NCBI GenBank assembly: GCA_903921605.1
Contig: CAIXQV010000868.1
Coordinates: forward strand, 1 to 7,706
DNA: 7,706 nucleotides
Direction: 5' to 3'
From: an uncultured Planctomycetaceae bacterium
GTDB taxonomy: Bacteria; Planctomycetota; Planctomycetia; Planctomycetales; Planctomycetaceae
Below, piece by piece: positions 6,609 through 7,706 of the stretch. The notes under the pieces are model-generated. The model was not told the origin of the DNA and did no database searches. It saw only the letters and a program-made list of their open reading frames with translations. The translations under genes and the position numbers were made by a program. The first letter of the stretch is position 1; each line of letters opens with the position of its first letter.

Positions 6609-6890
6609 TTAACAGACGAAGGCCATTAGTTCGCTCGATACAGAGCAACAACTGTCAGCCCTTCCTTGTGCATAAGTGAAGGTTTCGATTGTGCTGCAGA
6701 ATACGTCAAAAACGAAATCCACTTGAGTAGTACTACACAGAATACTCCTCGAACAGACAGGAGCTTTTCCGCTCTACTGAACCGCTTAAGCATCGAGCTC
6801 CATCCGAACGGACGTATCTCAGTCGCACTATGCCAGAATCCGGTCCGTGGCCGATGTTTCTGGGAGGCGATTATCGTTTTTGTTAGAGCT
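6609..6890. other. Gene-poor spacer
   Basis: I see no convincing gene here. Open frames exist on both strands (for example 6626-6910 reverse and 6666-6980 forward), but their translations show no recognisable motif. They use TTG or equally weak starts and overlap the end of the clear gene at 6891. No strong hairpin with a T-run was seen either. Confidence 0.5.
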
Positions 6891-7256
6891 CTACAAAACG
6901 CCCTGTTCAATTTCTTCGAGGTAGAGGAACTCGGGAGCTTTCACACCTGCATTGCGGCGGATTTCGACAAGCTCCGGTGATTCAAAGAACCGTCGTGCGT
7001 TGTCCAGAGATGTCCAGCGTGAGAAGTGGACGACGTTGTTGGCGTCGGTCTCGTGCTTGAGCAGTTGATAGCTGACTTCTCCGGCCGCTTTTCTGATCCC
7101 TGCCGCCTTGTCGAAGATGGCTTTCCAAACCGCATAGTCCTGAACTTCGTGAATGATCAAGACGTACGGCATGAGCAGATCTGTTTCGTAACGGGGATCG
7201 GTTTTGCGGCAGGTTTCCGGGTCAGCAACTGCCGCGTTGTCGGTATAGGCGTCCAT
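6891..7256 (-). CDS. Small ABM/DUF1330-like ferredoxin-fold (dimeric alpha-beta barrel) protein
   Basis: The core, from MPYVLIIHEVQDYAVWKAIF to the end, has the strand-helix-strand-strand-helix-strand pattern of small dimeric alpha-beta barrel proteins. These include the antibiotic-biosynthesis-monooxygenase-like and DUF1330-like families. Recognisable parts are the first strand YVLIIHEV, the helix VWKAIFDKAAGIRKAAG, the strand pair YQLLKHETDANNVVHFSRW, the helix SLDNARRFFESPELVEIRRNAG and the last strand EFLYLEEIEQG. Members act as monooxygenases, heme-degrading enzymes or stress proteins, but many have no known activity and no catalytic residue can be named here. Two ATG starts are possible: 7256 (121 residues) and 7172 (93 residues). 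The shorter one fits the domain length better, as the first 28 residues are polar and outside the fold. Neither has a clear ribosome-binding site. The gene stands alone, downstream of a terminator. Confidence 0.8.
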   Translation of the reverse strand: MDAYTDNAAVADPETCRKTDPRYETDLLMPYVLIIHEVQDYAVWKAIFDKAAGIRKAAGEVSYQLLKHETDANNVVHFSRWTSLDNARRFFESPELVEIRRNAGVKAPEFLYLEEIEQGVL

Positions 7257-7288
7257 TGTTCACACCGGAAGTGACTCTGCAAAGTGCG

Positions 7289-7328
7289 TAAAAAAAGCCT
7301 TCGGTCTTATTCAGAACGAAGGCTTTTT
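7289..7328 (-). terminator. Strong intrinsic terminator, probably of the former tRNA-Ala gene
   Basis: AAAAAGCCTTCG (7292-7303) and CGAAGGCTTTTT (7317-7328) form a perfect 12-bp stem with a 13-base loop. On the minus strand the stem is followed by further Ts, giving a run of at least seven (down to 7290), as expected for a Rho-independent terminator. The stem is A/T-symmetric, so it may work in both directions. It lies eight bases beyond the 3' end of the tRNA-Ala fragment and insulates the small alpha-beta barrel gene from transcription coming from the right. Confidence 0.9.
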
Positions 7329-7335
7329 CAACAAG

Positions 7336-7377
7336 TGGAGATAACGGGGTCGAACCGATGACCTCTTGCATGCCATG
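7336..7377 (-). pseudogene. 3' half of a tRNA-Ala(GGC) gene, truncated at the anticodon loop
   Basis: Read on the minus strand, bases 7377 down to 7336 match the tRNA-Ala(GGC) consensus from position 31 to 73. The anticodon loop is ATGGCAT with GGC at 7374-7372, and the 3' anticodon stem is GCAAG. The variable region AGGTC is followed by the T-arm CGG-TTCGACC-CCG, the acceptor strand TATCTCC with U70 (the partner in the G3:U70 alanine identity pair), and discriminator A73. CCA is not encoded. The 5' anticodon stem should be CTTGC but is AGTCC, and no D-arm or 5' acceptor strand follows. One base is also missing from the 3' T-stem (near position 64). It is therefore a relic and not a working tRNA. 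The break in the anticodon loop is a known crossover position of tyrosine integrases. Confidence 0.85.
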
Positions 7378-7426
7378 GACTGCCGAATCACAAGCCATTC
7401 AATGAAAACAGCAACTTTCAGCGTGG

Positions 7427-7455
7427 CTTATCGCGTCACGTGTCTCTCTTGTCAA
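7427..7455 (-). promoter_or_regulatory. Sigma70-like promoter pointing into the tRNA-Ala fragment
   Basis: On the minus strand TTGACA (7455-7450, a perfect -35 consensus) is followed after exactly 17 bases by GATAAG (7432-7427, 4 of 6 matches to the -10). Transcription would begin near 7420, run through the tRNA-Ala 3' half and stop at the terminator at 7328-7292, giving an RNA of about 130 bases. No ORF of useful size lies in that interval on this strand. Activity is not shown. Confidence 0.5.
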
Positions 7456-7479
7456 GTATCACGCTGTTTCAAAAACACT

Positions 7480-7537
7480 CACGAAATAATGGTAAACAGT
7501 TCGTTTCGTGGTAAACCCGCCGTCTACTACCACGAAA
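7480..7537. repeat. Cluster of inverted and direct repeats (TTTCGTGGTA family)
   Basis: TTTCGTGGTA (7504-7513) and TACCACGAAA (7528-7537) are perfect 10-bp inverted copies 14 bases apart. A third, partial copy, CACGAAA (7480-7486), is inverted relative to TTTCGTG (7504-7510). GGTAAAC occurs directly repeated at 7491-7497 and 7510-7516. The cluster lies 25 to 82 bases upstream of the -35 of the promoter that faces the tRNA fragment. Such spaced short repeats beside a tRNA att site are what integrase arm-type sites or repressor operators look like. Which of these, if either, is not determined. Confidence 0.55.
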
Positions 7538-7551
7538 TGAATTCATCCGGG

Positions 7552-7565
7552 TCGAACCTCGAACC
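7552..7565. repeat. Tandem 7-bp repeat resembling tRNA T-arm sequence
   Basis: TCGAACC occurs twice in a row (7552-7558 and 7559-7565). On the minus strand this reads GGTTCGAGGTTCGA followed by CCC, so GGTTCGACCC is shared exactly with the T-arm of the tRNA-Ala fragment about 200 bases away. No tRNA can be folded around it. Confidence 0.45.
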
Positions 7566-7621
7566 CTGCGGAGCCGGAAACGCCTTTCGCACTCAGGACA
7601 CGCCTACTTTGTAGTGGTTTG

Positions 7622-7663
7622 ACCTGAAGCCGTTTCATGCCGACGCCGCGACCACTTTCAGGT
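7622..7663. repeat. Short inverted repeat near the right edge
   Basis: ACCTGAA (7622-7628) and TTCAGGT (7657-7663) are perfect 7-bp inverted copies 28 bases apart. It may be a further binding site of the putative element. The rest of 7538-7706 has no supported gene on either strand. Confidence 0.35.
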
Positions 7664-7706
7664 TCAACGAACTTTCACCTGCAGTCGAGTTGACTGCGCC
7701 GCCTGA

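Noticed and set aside
6626..6910. Reverse 94-codon frame after the alpha-beta barrel gene
   Set aside because: TTG start inside the end of the neighbouring gene, no motif, and composition unlike the real genes nearby.
6666..6980. Forward 104-codon frame antisense to the alpha-beta barrel gene
   Set aside because: It overlaps a convincing minus-strand gene, and the translation has no recognisable feature.
7336..7415. A complete tRNA-Ala gene or a tmRNA end
   Set aside because: The 5' anticodon stem, D-arm and acceptor strand are absent upstream, and the GGC anticodon loop with the 3' anticodon stem fits tRNA-Ala rather than tmRNA.
7366..7614. Forward 82-codon frame across the promoter and repeat cluster
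   Set aside because: Cysteine- and serine-rich translation without a motif, crossing a tRNA relic and inverted repeats; probably non-coding.
1..7706. CRISPR array or insertion sequence
   Set aside because: No regularly spaced direct repeats and no transposase-like frame were seen on either strand.

Overview
The window looks like chromosomal DNA from a planctomycete (Pirellula/Rhodopirellula/Fuerstiella type). This is an inference from the style of the proteins, the mixed use of ATG, GTG and TTG starts, the patchy Shine-Dalgarno sites and the hairpin-forming intergenic repeats that I associate with that phylum. No 16S rRNA or other phylogenetic marker is present.

Left half (109-4715, + strand): a complete four-gene MacAB/LolCDE-like transport operon. 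It consists of a membrane-anchored HlyD/MacA-type periplasmic adaptor, a LolD/MacB-type ATPase and two different 385-residue FtsX/MacB-type permeases. The ATPase and the first permease overlap by 4 nt (ATGA). The second permease follows a 162-nt gap filled with two hairpin elements. Together they probably form an ATP-driven machine with two non-identical permease subunits that moves or extracts a substrate on the outer side of the inner membrane. The substrate is unknown, and no TolC-like outer-membrane gene is in the window.

Middle (4716-6408, mostly - strand, convergent with the operon): a patchwork. There is a possible + strand gene remnant, a small two-helix membrane protein, the C-terminal part of a GDSL/SGNH hydrolase that has lost its front half, and an intact gene for a zinc-ribbon protein with a type I restriction HsdR N-terminal-like PD-(D/E)XK nuclease domain. 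That nuclease-like gene stands alone, without HsdM, HsdS or a helicase. A near-identical 13/14-bp direct repeat flanks it, and one copy lies at the break of the hydrolase. This suggests it arrived by insertion or recombination.

Right (6409-7706): about 480 nt with no convincing gene, holding one 52-codon ORF with a small hairpin near its 3' end. Next comes a small ABM/DUF1330-like ferredoxin-fold protein on the - strand. Beyond it are a strong intrinsic terminator and the 3' half of a tRNA-Ala(GGC) gene, broken at the anticodon loop. The missing 5' half is replaced by unrelated DNA that carries a good sigma70-like promoter and several inverted repeats. The geometry fits the distal end (att site) of an integrated element lying to the right of this window.
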